Positions 22,550-34,850 of a stretch of DNA of 64,000 bases are shown in pieces. Below the pieces are notes generated by a model. The model made no database searches and was not told where the DNA came from. It worked only from the letters and a program-made list of their open reading frames with translations. Position 1 is the stretch's first letter; every line of letters begins with the position of its first letter. The stretch comes from Fomitopsis serialis (lineage: Eukaryota > Basidiomycota > Agaricomycetes > Polyporales > Fomitopsidaceae). The stretch lies in the NCBI RefSeq assembly GCF_022376445.1, contig NW_025954982.1, positions 186,001 through 250,000 on the forward strand, written 5' to 3'. The translations under genes were made by a program, and so were the position numbers.

Positions 22550-23790
22550 GTACGTCGATCGCTCCGGACACGATCTACGACGAGATCGGTGCACGCCGAT
22601 CCCGTTGCATCGACGTCTTTATTTCTGCCGATTTGCAAAGCACGTCCGGAAGGCATGGGTCCCGCCTAAGATCCGCGAAGCTTCAATCGACCGCCGGAGC
22701 TTCGACATCTGGTCCAAGATTGTCGCAATTACGATGGTGCCCTTAGGGCCGCTCTAATTCCGCGGTCTATGTTTATTAATCCGATTTAATTGACGGACAC
22801 GAGACAGGCATTCTCTTCGTCTCGGTTAATTGCCTGCACTGTCAGCCCTGTCCTCTTCACGGAGCGACGTTTCCCCGGCATCAATGTCGCGGCGGCAGCG
22901 GCTCGGTGCATCGTCACATCACCGATGAGCCAACCTCAAACGCGTCATGTATGGCAGTGCATCTACGGTTGGGCCCCTGCTCTATATTTCAGATGCCACT
23001 GCTCGGGTTATCCTTCCGTGTCTCCGTTGAATTCGACAGCTTGGTATGGAACCATTGATTCCAAATAGCCTAACATCGTGAGTTCATCTTCGTGCTTAGG
23101 CTGGAGACTTATTGACATTGCTCGTTGTTATTGGTCGAGGAACCGGCAAAACCCCTGAACTAAAGCATGGAAGCTCAAGCTTGATGCAGAAGATTAGGTG
23201 GAATAATGGCCGCCAGATGAAGTGAGTCTCAAAAACAATGCCTCCATCACCAATCCGTCATAGCCTCTGTATGCAGATTGGCACTGCATTCCGTAACATG
23301 TCTAGCTGTCACTGTGGCTTATGTGACCTACGGTCAGCCTGTGGTTGTGTGTGCGGTGCAGCCGGTCCCGGTGGCCGACGCCGGGCGTCGGTACAGCTAT
23401 ACTTTCACGGGATCGTTTTTGCGACTGAAAGAACTGCCATCATAGTGTGGCATGACCACCGCATGATAGGATGTCATATATTACATGCGATGGACTTCGT
23501 TCATTGCAATGCAGATGCCCATAAAGCGAACTACATTCTCAGTGCCATTGCGCCGTTGTGGCGTGAATGGCCGGAGTTGGACAGATGTCACGTGCCGAAC
23601 CCCGTCTTCCCAATTTAGTAACCTCTGTTGAACCTGCTCGGTGGGGTCTGTCCGAGTCGCCCACTTGCGTTAGTCGCGCACAGTCATATAAAGGCGACGC
23701 TGGCCTGAGACACCCACGCTCATTCTCTACGCTCTCTAGTCCTCCTCCCGAATATTCACTCTCCTTAGACCGACGTGTTCCTGGCACCAT
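22550..23790. other. Intergenic stretch without a supported gene
   Basis: About 1.2 kb between the MULE and the next gene. Frames here are short and lack a domain. A CACGTG palindrome near 23588 and a TATATAAAG-like word near 23686 could belong to the promoter of the downstream membrane-protein gene. Confidence 0.35.
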
Positions 23791-26015
23791 ATGTCTGCAA
23801 GCGATCCCCAGACGCACCAGCTTGGCCAGAGCTCAGTACCGTTTCCATCATCCAGTACCTCGCAGGGCGCACAGATGCAAGGTAGTGTTTTCTTAAATGT
23901 TGTAGACGAGCAAGGGCTGAGCGGACACCAGAGTCTGAGTCGTCTTCGTCAAACCAGACAAGCTCGGACAAACTGTCGGCGCTACCGACTCAGTCATCAC
24001 CTGCTCTTGGACGTCTGCGCTCGCCAAGCCGTATTGTCCGTCGCAGCATGGATATGTCTAGCTCACTGTCTTCTATCGACTCGCCGGGCTCGGCCGGTAC
24101 TCAAGGCCGGCATCAGGTTCCACCCTACACGCGTGCCAGCGAATCGGACGGTTCCATTGGCGTTGGGACGACGCGGCAGAGGCAATCTTTGGAGAGCGAC
24201 CACACGTCTCTGCCAGCTACTCTCCAAGGTATTAGGCAAGGTAAGTAGGTCGCCGCCCGAAAGCGAGTCTATGCACTGAGTTGCTTGAATAAATGTATCG
24301 TACACAGCTATTGCGGCGAGACGCCCTCATCGTCGCAGCCAGTCGGCAACCCGCTCCCCATCTCCCTTGTCAGGAGAGGGCTCTGTCGGTACCAAGCAGA
24401 CACCGCAGCAGCCCTCTGACCTCCGTATACACAATCTGCGCAACCTTTCTCCGAGGCCCGGCAAGGAAACGCAAACACCGACCTCCCGATCCCCGTCCCA
24501 ATCCAGAGCTGCATCGCCTCTTCGTCGACTCGGATGGGCACTACATCGGCACCACACTCGCGAGGAACCCTTCATTCCTGTGGATCCATTCCGTTTGAGC
24601 GCGTTCAACAGAGGTAGCAGATGCGCCAGTGCACGGAAGGATGACGAAGACAGCAATCCTAACGATCGACTCTTCGGGTGTCTTCCCTTACCAGCGAGTG
24701 CAAAGGCCGGAGAGAAGTCGGCCGAGTCGGACAGCGGCTGGTTCACGCTCGCCAGCGATACACAAATCTTCCTTTGCGACAGCCTTCCCCGTCAGGCATA
24801 CCTCATCTTGCTACTAGGGCTGCCCGCGTTGTACTGGTCGCGCGTCGCTCGAGTGTTTGAAGATGCGGAGGTCAGCAAGCCCGACGTTCGACGCATGATC
24901 GACGCGTCGATCTCGAACGCGTTTCACATCCCTACTTTGTATCAATCTGCGTCGCGGGGCCGCTCCGCGCCTCATGCGCACACGGTGCTCCTGCCCTTCC
25001 CCGAAGACTGGAACCCAGAAACGGTCTCACCAGCACTGGTGCGCTTCAAACACTCATGGGAGCAGTTCGTGGACTCCCTCCTCCGCGAGTGGAAGACGCT
25101 CAATTTGGTGTCTGCGCTTCTGTGCACGTGCGTATTGATCATCTCCGCACCCCCTCGCAAGAGGTCCGCTCTTCCCTTTTTCTTCCGTGTGCAAATAGTG
25201 ACTATAACCCACTCACATTTGTGCAATCTTGTTGATACAGGGCGATCTTGACGATGTTTCAAGTGAACGACGCGGACGACGACCCACTGACACGCTCAGC
25301 CGCGCTGTTTGGCCTGATCTTCGCGCTCATGAGTCTCATCTATGGATGTGTCTTCATCGTACAATTTGGAACCATGCGTACTATGGACAGAGCATCCCGC
25401 TGGGCGGAGGTACGTTTGGGTACTGCATTCGGCAGGCTCCGATACTAATTTATCTTCTAGGAAGCGCAGAGATCCAAGACCTCCATCCTGTGGAACATCT
25501 GGGTCTTGCTCGCGACGCCTGCTATCTGGCTAGCATGGTCCATGATTGCTTTCTGCGTGTCCATCCTCTCCTTCGTCTGGCGAACCGGCGCGGCGTCAGA
25601 CCAGACTCCCCCCGCTCCCTTGACCCGCACACAGGCCATCGGCGTACGCACGGCTATCACAGCGGTGTTCGCCCTCGGACTTCTTTGTTTCGCAATGATT
25701 ATCCGCACGTTCCGCTCCTATCATGATGCCCGTGGGCACCGGCGGAGACTCGAGGACCCCCTCTTGGGCGAGCGCGGGAGGGCTCCGGAAAGGGAGAGGC
25801 GGGATGCGATGGAGGAGCCGAGGGAGCGGGAGAAGGCCCTGTCTCCATCCTCTGTGGGCCTTGGCCTCGGGCTCACAGGGCTTTCAGACCACGCGCTGAG
25901 CTCACCGAGGATGGGGCTGGCCAGTGTGGCTCTGAGAGAGGTCGACTCAGAGAAAGGCGACTTTCAGACTGCCGAGGGCGGAAGGGGCCGCGGAACGCTG
26001 TCTCCCAAGCTCTGA
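23791..26015 (+). CDS. Multi-pass membrane protein of unknown function, basidiomycete type
   Basis: The start MSASDPQTHQLGQSSVPFPS at 23791 begins a Ser-rich, Arg-rich cytosolic N-terminus of about 250 residues (QESESSSSNQTSS, RRPHRRSQSATRSPSP). At least five hydrophobic segments follow: QAYLILLLGLPALYW, TLNLVSALLCTAILTMF, SAALFGLIFALMSLIYGCVF, IWVLLATPAIWLAWSMIAF and AITAVFALGLLCFAMIIRTF. The tail is charged (ERERRDAMEEPREREKALSP) and ends GRGTLSPKL. Introns fit at 23882-23931, after GIRQG near 24240, near 25128-25241, and after ASRWAE near 25410-25460. No known transporter or receptor signature is seen. The layout, a long disordered N-terminus then a compact helical bundle, is common in conserved basidiomycete proteins without an assigned role. 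Confidence 0.75.
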
Positions 26016-26917
26016 ATCATGTCATCGGGCACACCCAGCACTGGCTTGTATTCTGCACTGTAGCATGGTGAGTCTTGGTTCGGTCTAGAGCATTGGGGAA
26101 AGACTGACATAAAGCATCGTAGCACTCGAAGTAGCATAAATTTCTCGTACTCTGTCAACATGATCTGCCTCGCCCACGCACTTTTTGTAGCTACATCCAT
26201 CAATACCCAGGAGTGGACAACGTCTTGTCGCGATACCTTTGTCATGTCATACATAAGCTTAGCCAAACGGACCGCATTCCTTCCGGCCCCTCGTCGCATT
26301 GTAGCTTTATGTTGTAGCTCTTCGCGACTCCGTACCTTACCTTACATACCCACCGCCGTATAGTGCATGCATGTAAAGCATCCAATCCTTGTGCCATGAA
26401 CGCATTAGAAAGGAATGAAGAATGAAGACCACAGCGATGACGATGCACTCGACGGACATGAAACTCGTAACACTGCACGGTGATATAGTCTAGCGGGCGA
26501 GCACTTCGACCCGCAGCCATATAGAGTATATTGTCCAGGGTTGTTCATCGTAGCACTGTCCGTGACAATAATTTACAAAAGGAGCGGATGGACTCTGACT
26601 GGCAGGTACGCAAGCGAGAGGACAGTCACCGCACTCACGAAGAACAAAGCACTATAAATAGTCGTAATGTCACGGCAAGTGCGACCTGGGAAGCAAACTG
26701 CGATCAGCGTTAGGAAGACTCAGATACAAGCGGAGAACTCACGAAAGACTAGTACGATAAATATAAAGTCAAGGCAAGGGGTACAAAAGAATGGCCAGTT
26801 AAGGTAGAACTGTCGCAGTGCACAATGCGGTGGGGCGTCGATGCGTCGTATGGCGTCGCGGGGCTTCGTGATCGATCGTTACAAACATGCAGGTCCGGGT
26901 GTGACGGGGAGGTATGC
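26016..26917. other. Convergent intergenic region
   Basis: About 900 bp between the stops of the multi-pass membrane protein and the SH3 protein. It presumably holds the two 3' UTRs. I see no gene or repeat. Confidence 0.35.
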
Positions 26918-27901
26918 TCATGACTGCTCGCGGAGGCAGAAGCGCGGGACGACACCCTTCTGCACGTCGCCCCCAATGCGCTGGACAAGGCACCACTCGT
27001 CCTCGTACTCCTCCAGCATCTTGAGCTTCTCGCCGACCTTGATGGGAAGCTCATCCGCGAGGGAAGGCTTGAAGGTGCTCTGCACAAACATGACGCGCGG
27101 CAGGGGCTTGCTGCCGAGGAAAGATTTGTGTTTCAAGTCCTTGCCGGGCGTCTTGTACAGAGGGGAGTCTGGTCCGAACGAGGATGAGCGGGGGCTCGGA
27201 ACCACGGCGTTGGCAGAGTCTGGCCTGGGAGGAATGGCGAGTGTAGGCGGACCCACACGTTTCGCACTACTTGCTGCGACGTACGAGGGTGGAGGAGAAT
27301 CGCTGAATGGTTCGTCACGTGGGCGTGCCGAGATCTGGGCGAAAAGGTAGTTGTTCTTTCCTGAGGGCAGCGCACCGGGGATGATGTGCGTCCACGGTCC
27401 CTTTGTCGACGTCCGCTTCATGCTCGCAGCGGGCGTGGTGGGCATGGTCACCTTCATCGGCGGCTTCTCCATCTGCTGGCCGACCTTGTCGAAGTCGATG
27501 TAGAAGGCCGTCTTCTCGCCGTGCTTCTGGTCAGCAAACGAGACGTTGACATGGGCGGACGCTGCCTTCATGAGGGCCTTCCGACGGCGCCACTTGCCTA
27601 CCCTCCATGCAACGAGGCCTATCACGAAGGACGATCCATCTCAGGTTGTCTATCAAGAAGCACGTCGAAAGTACTCACCGAGGATGGCAAAGAATAGAAT
27701 TACACACACGACCACACCCGCCTTCTCCCCCTTTGTGAGCTCGTCCCCGTGCGAGCGAGCGGTGATGCTGGGAACCGACGTCTCGACGCCCACCGTCCCC
27801 GACGTGGGTGATGCGCTCAGTGAGCGCGCGAATTTTGCTCCGCGACGAGCATGGGCACCCGGTACCCGCATGTCAAGACGACTGTCGAACTGTTGGGCCA
27901 T
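26918..27901 (-). CDS. Single-pass membrane protein with C-terminal SH3 domain
   Basis: Two exons join as FFAILG|LVAWRVGKWRRRKALM. Start MAQQFDSRLDMRVPGAHARR at 27901. Exon 1 gives an extracellular or lumenal Ser/Thr-rich segment and the beginning of a membrane helix (KAGVVVCVILFFAILGLVAW), closed by a basic stop-transfer patch (KWRRRK). A Pro/Ser-rich linker follows (SDSPPPSYVA). The C-terminus is an SH3 domain: MFVQSTFKPSLADELPIKVG, then YEDEWCLV and GVVPRFCL, which are the ALYDY-like strand, the WW-like position and the final PxxY/F strand. SH3 domains bind Pro-rich peptides in cortical actin, polarity or signalling proteins. One helix plus SH3 differs from the four-helix osmosensor Sho1, so no orthology is claimed. 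Partner unknown. Confidence 0.78.
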
Positions 27902-29457
27902 GACGATAAAATGTAGAAAATCCGTAAGAAAAAGAGGCAAAGGCGAATGAAGAGGAAGAGACGAAGAGGAATGCCTCGCTGCGAAACACGTCCCGCCCCT
28001 CTACTTGACACCGCACGGCCTGACGGCAGAACGCACAGCCTTGATATGATCGCTAGGGCGCATCGAACATTTGATGGACTGCCAAAGACGGCCAGACCGG
28101 GTCGCTCGGCCAGCGGTCAATTTGATGCGCTTGTTGTCGACTCTGCCTTTCGCCCTGGCGTTCATCTTCCTCATTCTGTTGTCTTGCTCATTGCAACTCC
28201 CATTTCTCGGCTGTTTTCGAGTGCATACCGCGATGCCGTTCACATTGCCAACGGTGAAAGAAACCACTTGCGAAACTGAACGCACATATTTGTGTGAGAG
28301 TTTCATGTCAAGCATCTGACAGTGACAACACCTCCATCAATACCGGTACCGGCCTCTAGGACGCAAGTAGTCTCGACTCGGATATTCGGACATGAGACCC
28401 GGGCGTGGTCCCCCTCACGAACCAAGCAGATTGAAGTGATCCTTGTATGTACTGCACCCTGCTGGAAAGCTCTACGTCAGACCATCCAGCCGTCTGTGGC
28501 TCAAATGATTGTTAAACAGGGACGGCGCTAGTAGTGACTACCTGAGTGTCTTCATAAGTTGGTCTTCATCACGCAAATTGCACTGGTACGCAATCAGCAC
28601 CGTTTGGAGACCGTCGAAGTCATACTACCAATGGCAATTGTCTCGCAGTGTGTTGTTCTAGGTGCCACGATTCTCCATTCGTGCATACGGCCGTTGGCAA
28701 TCCTATCGTATTTGCCATTTCCTCGGTACTTGCCCAGGTCGCTCACACTACTGATTGCACGCCCGTATCCCGAGAGGACGCTTGAACAAGGGAACAACTG
28801 TGCCACATCGTTTGGGGCGCGGGTGTATCAAGAATGCACTAGACGGCCACTGGCCTGGCCTCTGCGTCGGATCGGAGGACTCGCAAGGACGAAGGATGGA
28901 CGCTCAAGTTGGGCAGGTCACTGGCATCGCCAGCAATCAAGGTGGTTCCGATAAGTATCAATGATCGCGGAATTGTTGCCCAGGATCTCGTCGCCGGCGA
29001 GCAACACGGCATTCATGTTCTGTTGTTTGACATAACGTTGACATGTTCGCGGATCGAGGACTCGCCGCGTTATTTGTATTCCGCCTACTCGTACTCATTG
29101 TGGTTTCAGTGGCTGATAACGTCGTTTAACACTCTGCAGTGAGTATGGTAGAAGCAAGTCCAACAGGTCACAGGGTTGCAACCACAGCGAATGTGCAGTG
29201 TTCACGAGAGGACATGTCTCTCTGAAAGTGCAGCAGCCGCCTTCTAGGCCATCATCATCATACCACCGTGATTGCACAGCAGCCTCCGAGTCGTCTGTCG
29301 CAAGGACGTGAGGCTCTGTGATATCCCGCATACTCAGGTTTCACTATGCGACCGTATCCACACTGCATGCGGTGAGTCGCTGCAACCAGTCCTAGAGCAG
29401 GATCCAGCCTACTCGATGCGATTGTTCTGCACAGCGCTGGCCTAGATGTTGAGATCA
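27902..29457. other. Intergenic stretch without a supported gene
   Basis: About 1.55 kb. The part next to 27901 is the likely promoter of the SH3 gene. Frames up to about 130 codons exist (28559-28954 plus) but show no domain or splice-supported extension. Confidence 0.35.
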
Positions 29458-29850
29458 TGGCATGATCTCACCGATGTCGTGGATGAGTAAGCAGGGTACC
29501 AATCGACTTCGCCTCGTCAAAAGAGGGTCCCAATTCATCGGATATCCGCCAGTACGCTCAAATCCGAGCCGTTCCTGCTCCTGAAGATCAATACTCAACT
29601 TCTTCCTTCCTATCGACAGCACGTCGATATCGGAGGGTCGTACGCGTAGTCTTGCCGACGCGAGAGCGTCGAAGGCCCAGGAGGCGGTGTCGATGCTGAC
29701 GCGTTCCACGACCTCGGACTCGCCTGCCTCACAACTGGAAGCAGATGCGAAGGCTCCCTGGTGAGGTTGTTATCGCGAATTGTCGTGATGAGATCCAGAC
29801 CACCGGCGGCGTTTCCGAAACCCTCTCGGAGTCGGAGCACCGTCAAAGAA
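29458..29850 (-). pseudogene. Broken tandem copy of the neighbouring F-box gene (3' part)
   Basis: The frame at 29458-29709 reads ERVSIDTASWAFDALASARL, then DLQEQERLGFERTGGYPM. The intact gene 1 kb away reads EQVSIDTAPGALSDLDF and ALREQGRLVFERAGGYAM in the same order. Just upstream, in a shifted frame (29720-29846), AAGGLDLITTIRDNNL recalls DAGGLKDNTSLRVINL of that gene. The two halves are joined by a frameshift and no 5' part was found, so I read this as a decayed duplicate of the F-box gene's C-terminal exon. Confidence 0.65.
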
Positions 29851-30503
29851 GGAAGTGCCAGTGGGACACTAACCTTTCAACCACGCACAGCTTTTGCCCA
29901 GTTCGCAAGCGTCGCAGATCCTTGAAGACCTAATGTCAACTCGGAGGTATTTTCTTGACACTGGGCCCGCACCTCCGTCAGGCGGTTTCACTCGCTTTCC
30001 TTGGATACATATCGGTAATCCAAGTTGTGCATAGGTATGTTGTACTTACTTGTGGCCACGACGCTCGACATGAAGGACTCGCCCTCCAGAATGGCTAAGT
30101 TCGGTGGCGTCGCCGTGAAACCAGCAGGATTCTGGCCCTTGACAGCCTGTTAGCCAACTGCAAATCGAGGGCGCTATATATATACGACCGACGTTCTCAT
30201 GGATCGACAAGCCTGCAGGCAGCAGCAGTTTGGACAGAAGGTTGGTGCTTCACTCACCGGATTGAAACCGTGACCATAACATAAGGCGCTCCACATTCTC
30301 AGCGACAACTTTTATTGAAGAGCTCAAGGCAGTTCAGCGCCATCAGACCGTCAACGCGCGCAGGGGTTTACGACATAAGCCTGTACAATAGGCCTGGTCG
30401 CGCATGTTACAATAAATTATAAATTCGTGGCCTCATCAGCAATACACTGACAATGTATTTAGTTTTGGGATGCATGGAATTCTACCCCAGGCTTACCAAC
30501 GTT
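29851..30503. other. Spacer between the F-box pseudogene and the F-box gene
   Basis: About 650 bp. It may contain further degraded F-box sequence, but I could not align any with confidence. Confidence 0.3.
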
Positions 30504-31794
30504 CTAGGACGTCGAGCTGCCTGGGTGATAATGATCCAATAGCATATCGTTCACGACAAATGGAGGACCCCACTTCGCCTCATTAACGGGAGGCGTAGAG
30601 GGGTCCATGGCATACCCACCAGCCCGCTCGAATACGAGTCGCCCCTGCTCCCGCAGAGCACTCAGCTTATCGTACACCTCGTCCCGCATCTCTATCAGGG
30701 GCTGCACGGGTATGTCCGAGCCAAGTATGCGGAGCTTCGCCGATGCGAAGACGCCTCTTGAGAAGAGGGCAGCGAGCCCGTCGAAATCGAGATCGCTCAG
30801 GGCGCCAGGAGCGGTGTCGATGCTGACCTGCTCAACGACCTCGGAGCTGACCTGCCTGAGAATTGACAGCAGGCCTGAGGGAGCACCAATGAGGTTGATG
30901 ACGCGGAGCGATGTGTTGTCCTTCAATCCTCCGGCGTCGCAGAATGGAGCTGGTAAGATTGTCAGTGGGAGAGCTTGTCTACGAGACGCAGCCTCTACCT
31001 TCCTGGAGCTCAGAATCATCCCGCCTGGTGCGTGGATCCGGGAAGTCTAGACTGATCTCCTCGACGGTTGAGCCACACCATTGCATGAAGCGGGCGATCC
31101 CGGCAGCCTGTCCGATGAAGATAGATGGAATGTAGACCGTACGGATGTTGTCATGCTTCGGTGCAAGGCGGCAGAGGGCATGAGTGAAATGGGCCATGAA
31201 GCCGTTGACTTCCAGGGTGTGTAGGTGTTGTGGCATGGTCAACGAAGCAGGCATGGCTGCGAGCTCATGTACATCGTCGTTTCCGTCGGCGACGAACTTG
31301 TGGGCTGAGTCGCATGCTTGGAGTAGGTCGAGCAGGGAGCAGAGACTGGGAATGAAAGAGAGCCGCACAGCCACACTTTGAGGTCGATGGCATAGCATAT
31401 GGAGGCGTCTGACCGACTCCAACGAGAGCATTTCCCAATTGAGGTCGATGAGCTCTAGATACTCTAGTGCTACTAGATCATCGACGCGAATCTCGAGCAA
31501 CGCTTCGTCAAGCCAATATGGCTCAGATCCGCGCCGTCTGCCTTCTCCAAGTGCAAGGCGACGTATGTATGGGAGGACCGTCGATGACGGGTCGGAAATG
31601 AGCGAGAGTCGTCGGCCTCGCCAGCCGGGGAACCGGTGGAGGATGACGGTGTGAAATTGGTGCATCCGTGAAGAGGGGACCCATGCTCGACAGACGAGCG
31701 CGCACGCTGCGAGGGTGCGAGGATCATCGTGAAGATGGTCGATGACGGTATCGCAGAGTTCGGCAGGGACTACAGGTTCTGAATTGACAGGCAT
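30504..31794 (-). CDS. F-box protein of the basidiomycete expanded family
   Basis: Two exons: 31794-30999 and 30949-30504, with a short intron that joins as DSELQE|APFCDAGGLKDN. The N-terminus PAELCDTVIDHLHDDPRTLAACALVCRAW is a clear F-box, the helix pair that binds Skp1 in SCF ubiquitin ligases. The rest is Leu-rich without a crisp repeat (LVALEYLELIDLNWEML, PQHLHTLEVNGFMAHF, LRVINLIGAPSGLL), as is common in the large agaricomycete F-box families, where this part would recognise the target protein. The end is LLDHYHPGSSTS. Target unknown. A truncated, frameshifted copy lies about 650 bp downstream on the same strand, which shows local tandem duplication. Confidence 0.82.
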
Positions 31795-32765
31795 GATTCG
31801 ACAGAGCCTTGGGAGGATAGGGCCAAGGTAAGACGCTACAACGCGTGTTCTGGAAGAAGTTCAATCCTATTCAGATCCAATTACCAGAGAAGCATACGTA
31901 GGAGACCAACCTGGTAGCGAGTCTACTAGTAATAGTGGCGACCCAGCCTACGCAAGCGCGATAGGTAGTTGTCAGCGCGGAAGGACTCGGAAGCTTAAGA
32001 CCTTGAAAGAGGAAATGAGTCAAGAATGTGAACCTCCTCCGAGTCGTCGAGCGAAGAGACTGAAGGGGCCCCAAGACATATGCCAGTGGAGGTCGGCCGT
32101 TGCAACAACAAAAGCATTGATCATGAGGGGCCGACGGCCTGTGGACAGCCACAGTGGATGTGATTCCAGGAGAGGGTCACTGAGACGCTCATGATGATAT
32201 GATCTGCAGTCCGCCGCGGCCCGTCAGCGGGAACCGCTAAATTTCTGTGCGTAAATTTGTCACAAATGGACCCACCCTCCTCCTCCTCCTCCAGTCTGCA
32301 CGGCGTAGTTAGTATGTAGGCGCAAGCCGCAACGCGTTCATACTCACCCGGACTATCGTTATGTAGCATCTTGGTAGCATCGCAGGAAGCTGCCATTGCC
32401 ACTATGCCCTACTAGTGGGCAGCACTGCCAGACCGTATTTTTGACTCCGGTTGATCACCATTGCGGCAGCACACTGCGCGAGACACTCAGGCTGGACTGG
32501 CAACGATGTCTCCAGAGTTACACTGCAAATGCCGACGCCAGAGGGAAGTTCTGCAACACATTCGTTTGGCTGCTGTTCGGCTTTGACGACCAACTAATAT
32601 GCTTCGGACTGAGCATGCAGCATTCGCCCCGCCGACCGCGTGGGGTAACAGCTTGGCCGACCTTGGCATGACGGTCTGGCCAGCCGCCTGCTTGCATAGC
32701 AAAAGCACGACGCGAGCTGGCCTTAGCGAGGCTGACGACCCGTGAACGCCGCGTTGACTACAACC
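31795..32765. other. Divergent intergenic region
   Basis: About 970 bp between the divergent F-box and acid phosphatase genes. It includes a short CCT/CTC-rich run near 32274-32293. No gene is supported. Confidence 0.35.
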
Positions 32766-34657
32766 ATGCATATGAAGGTGTTGCTCGCGCTGTTCACAGG
32801 GCTCCCCTTTGCAGTCGGGCTCCCGCGGAGCGAGCTGGAGGTACGCGCCGAGTTCGTCAAGGATGCCCACCCAGCACATCAACCTCGAGAAGTGATTGGC
32901 AATGATACTTTTGACGTCTTGCAGCGTAGGCACGGCCAATTGAGTTCTGATGCATCTGGACTGACTGGTGGCTTACAGACTTGTCCGGAAACTCGCCATA
33001 CTTCAACTCACCTGGGGTGGGACTAACCGCAGCGCTGCCGGTTGGGTGTTCTGTAATGCACGCAACATATCTCGTTCGGCATTCAGACATCTACGCGAAT
33101 GACGTTCGTTGCCGCCAATCTCATGCTGCTGACAATTGCTGAGCAGCTTCCGTAGTACGAATACGAGCATACCATCGCACCCTTTCTTTACAAGCTGGGG
33201 AACTTCTCTGACAGACATGCGTTCTCGGACGACTCATCGTTGTCTTTCCTCACCAATTGGACAAGTCCGATTGACGATCCTGATAAAGAGATCGAAAAGG
33301 TGACCAAGACTGGCAAGCAGGATGCCGCCGCTCTTGGGGCAATCTTCGCTCAGAGGTATAACAGTATCCTTGGGTTCAAGAACGAGGATTCCTGGAAGTT
33401 TTGGAGCGCATCGGCAACGCGTGATCAGGTTTGCGCCATATGTAACAGCAGTATGTTTACACGGCTGACGCCGTTATTCAGAAGACGTCCAAGGCATTTA
33501 TCCAGGGTTTCAATGCATCCATGGATAAAGCAACCCTTGTCATTGTGGATCAGGGCGAGAGCCAGTTTGCGAATACATTGACTCCGCATGTTTGTCTTTT
33601 GCTACTCCTAGTTCACTACAATCTCTGACCTGACGCACCTGACAGCAATCTTGCGAGGCTTTCGACGCTAACAGAGGATCAGTCGAGAAGATGACCTTCA
33701 TCAACACCTACGCACCAACGATCGTCGCGCGACTCAATGGACTCGTCAGCTCCTCATTCAACTGGACTGCGAGCGACGTGTTTGCCGCTCAATCGCTTTG
33801 TGGCTACGACACCGTCATCCGAAACATGACCCTCTCCGGGTTCTGCAACTTGGACCTCTTCAGCGAGAGCGAGTGGCTCGGCTACGAGTACGCGAACGAC
33901 TTGATGTACCACCGTTCGCTTGGGTATGGCAACGAGCTCGCGCCCGTGCTCGGCATGCCTTGGGTCTCCGCGTCGACTCGCCTGCTCTCTGGGAGCGCGA
34001 ACACTTCGGCCACGAACTCGAGCGCTGGTGATCAGCAATTGTTTATAAGCTTCACACACCGTGAAGGTCCGTATCTGACATCTGCGAAAACGATGCGTGC
34101 AGCCCTAATTTGATTGATTGGCAGAGCCACCCTTCATTGTCACCAATCTCGGGTTGTTCAACACGACGAACGCAAGTATGCCGGCCGACTCGATCAACTA
34201 CGACCGGGCATGGCGCACCTCCAACATCTTGCCCTTCCTCGCAAACATCGGGCTCGAGCGCCTCCAATGCAATGCAACCGCGACCGGGAACAGCAGCAAC
34301 ACCGATTTCGTCCGGGTACTCGTTAATGCCGCGCAGATACCGCTGCCAGGATGCACCGATGGGCCGGAGGATTCGTGTTCCTTGGACAGCTTCGTGTCGT
34401 TCGTGAGCCAGAGGGAGGCGCTGTACGGTGATTTCGTCGGTGCGTGCGGCGGGTCGGGCAACGTGACCAACGCGACCAGTACACTCGGCTTTTACGAAGG
34501 AACGCTTCCCGCGAACGGTGCAGCTGTGCAGACCGTCCCCATCTCACTGAACAAATCTTCGTCTGTGTCCGCTGAGGAGAGCGGGGCAAACAAGTGGACC
34601 GCCCGGTGGCTGGTATCTGCGAGTATAGGAGCAACCATCACTGCAGTTATGCTGTGA
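32766..34657 (+). CDS. Histidine acid phosphatase family protein, secreted, probably GPI-anchored
   Basis: Start MHMKVLLALFTGLPFAVGLP (signal peptide) at 32766. Exon 1 ends at 32925, exon 2 is 32979-33103 and exon 3 starts at 33156. The joins give FDVLQHLSGNSPYFNSPGVG and ATYLVRHSDIYANDYEYE, the N-terminal RH motif of the phytase/acid phosphatase fold. Later come many N-glycosylation sites, NDLMYHRSLGYGNELAPVLG, and FTHREEPPFIVTNLGLFN, which takes the place of the classic HD catalytic motif. The end, after SSSVSAEESGANKWTAR, is a hydrophobic tail (WLVSASIGATITAVML) that fits GPI attachment. Classic members have RHGxRxP and HD; here these are RHSDIYAN and HREE, a variant I associate with basidiomycete relatives. 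Phosphate release from organic phosphates in the wall is the likely role, but the substrate is not shown. Confidence 0.8.
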
Positions 34658-34850
34658 AGTTGTACTCATGACTGCGACACAGATTCGAGGACGCAACGGA
34701 CAAACCGGGTTCTTCACTATATACCCGACTTATATCGAGCACCGATACCCATGGAAGTTTCAGTCAAACACGATCATTACACCAAAAAGCAAGACACTAA
34801 ACAAGCTTATAGTACTACGATACACTGGATGGAGACAGATACATATACAA

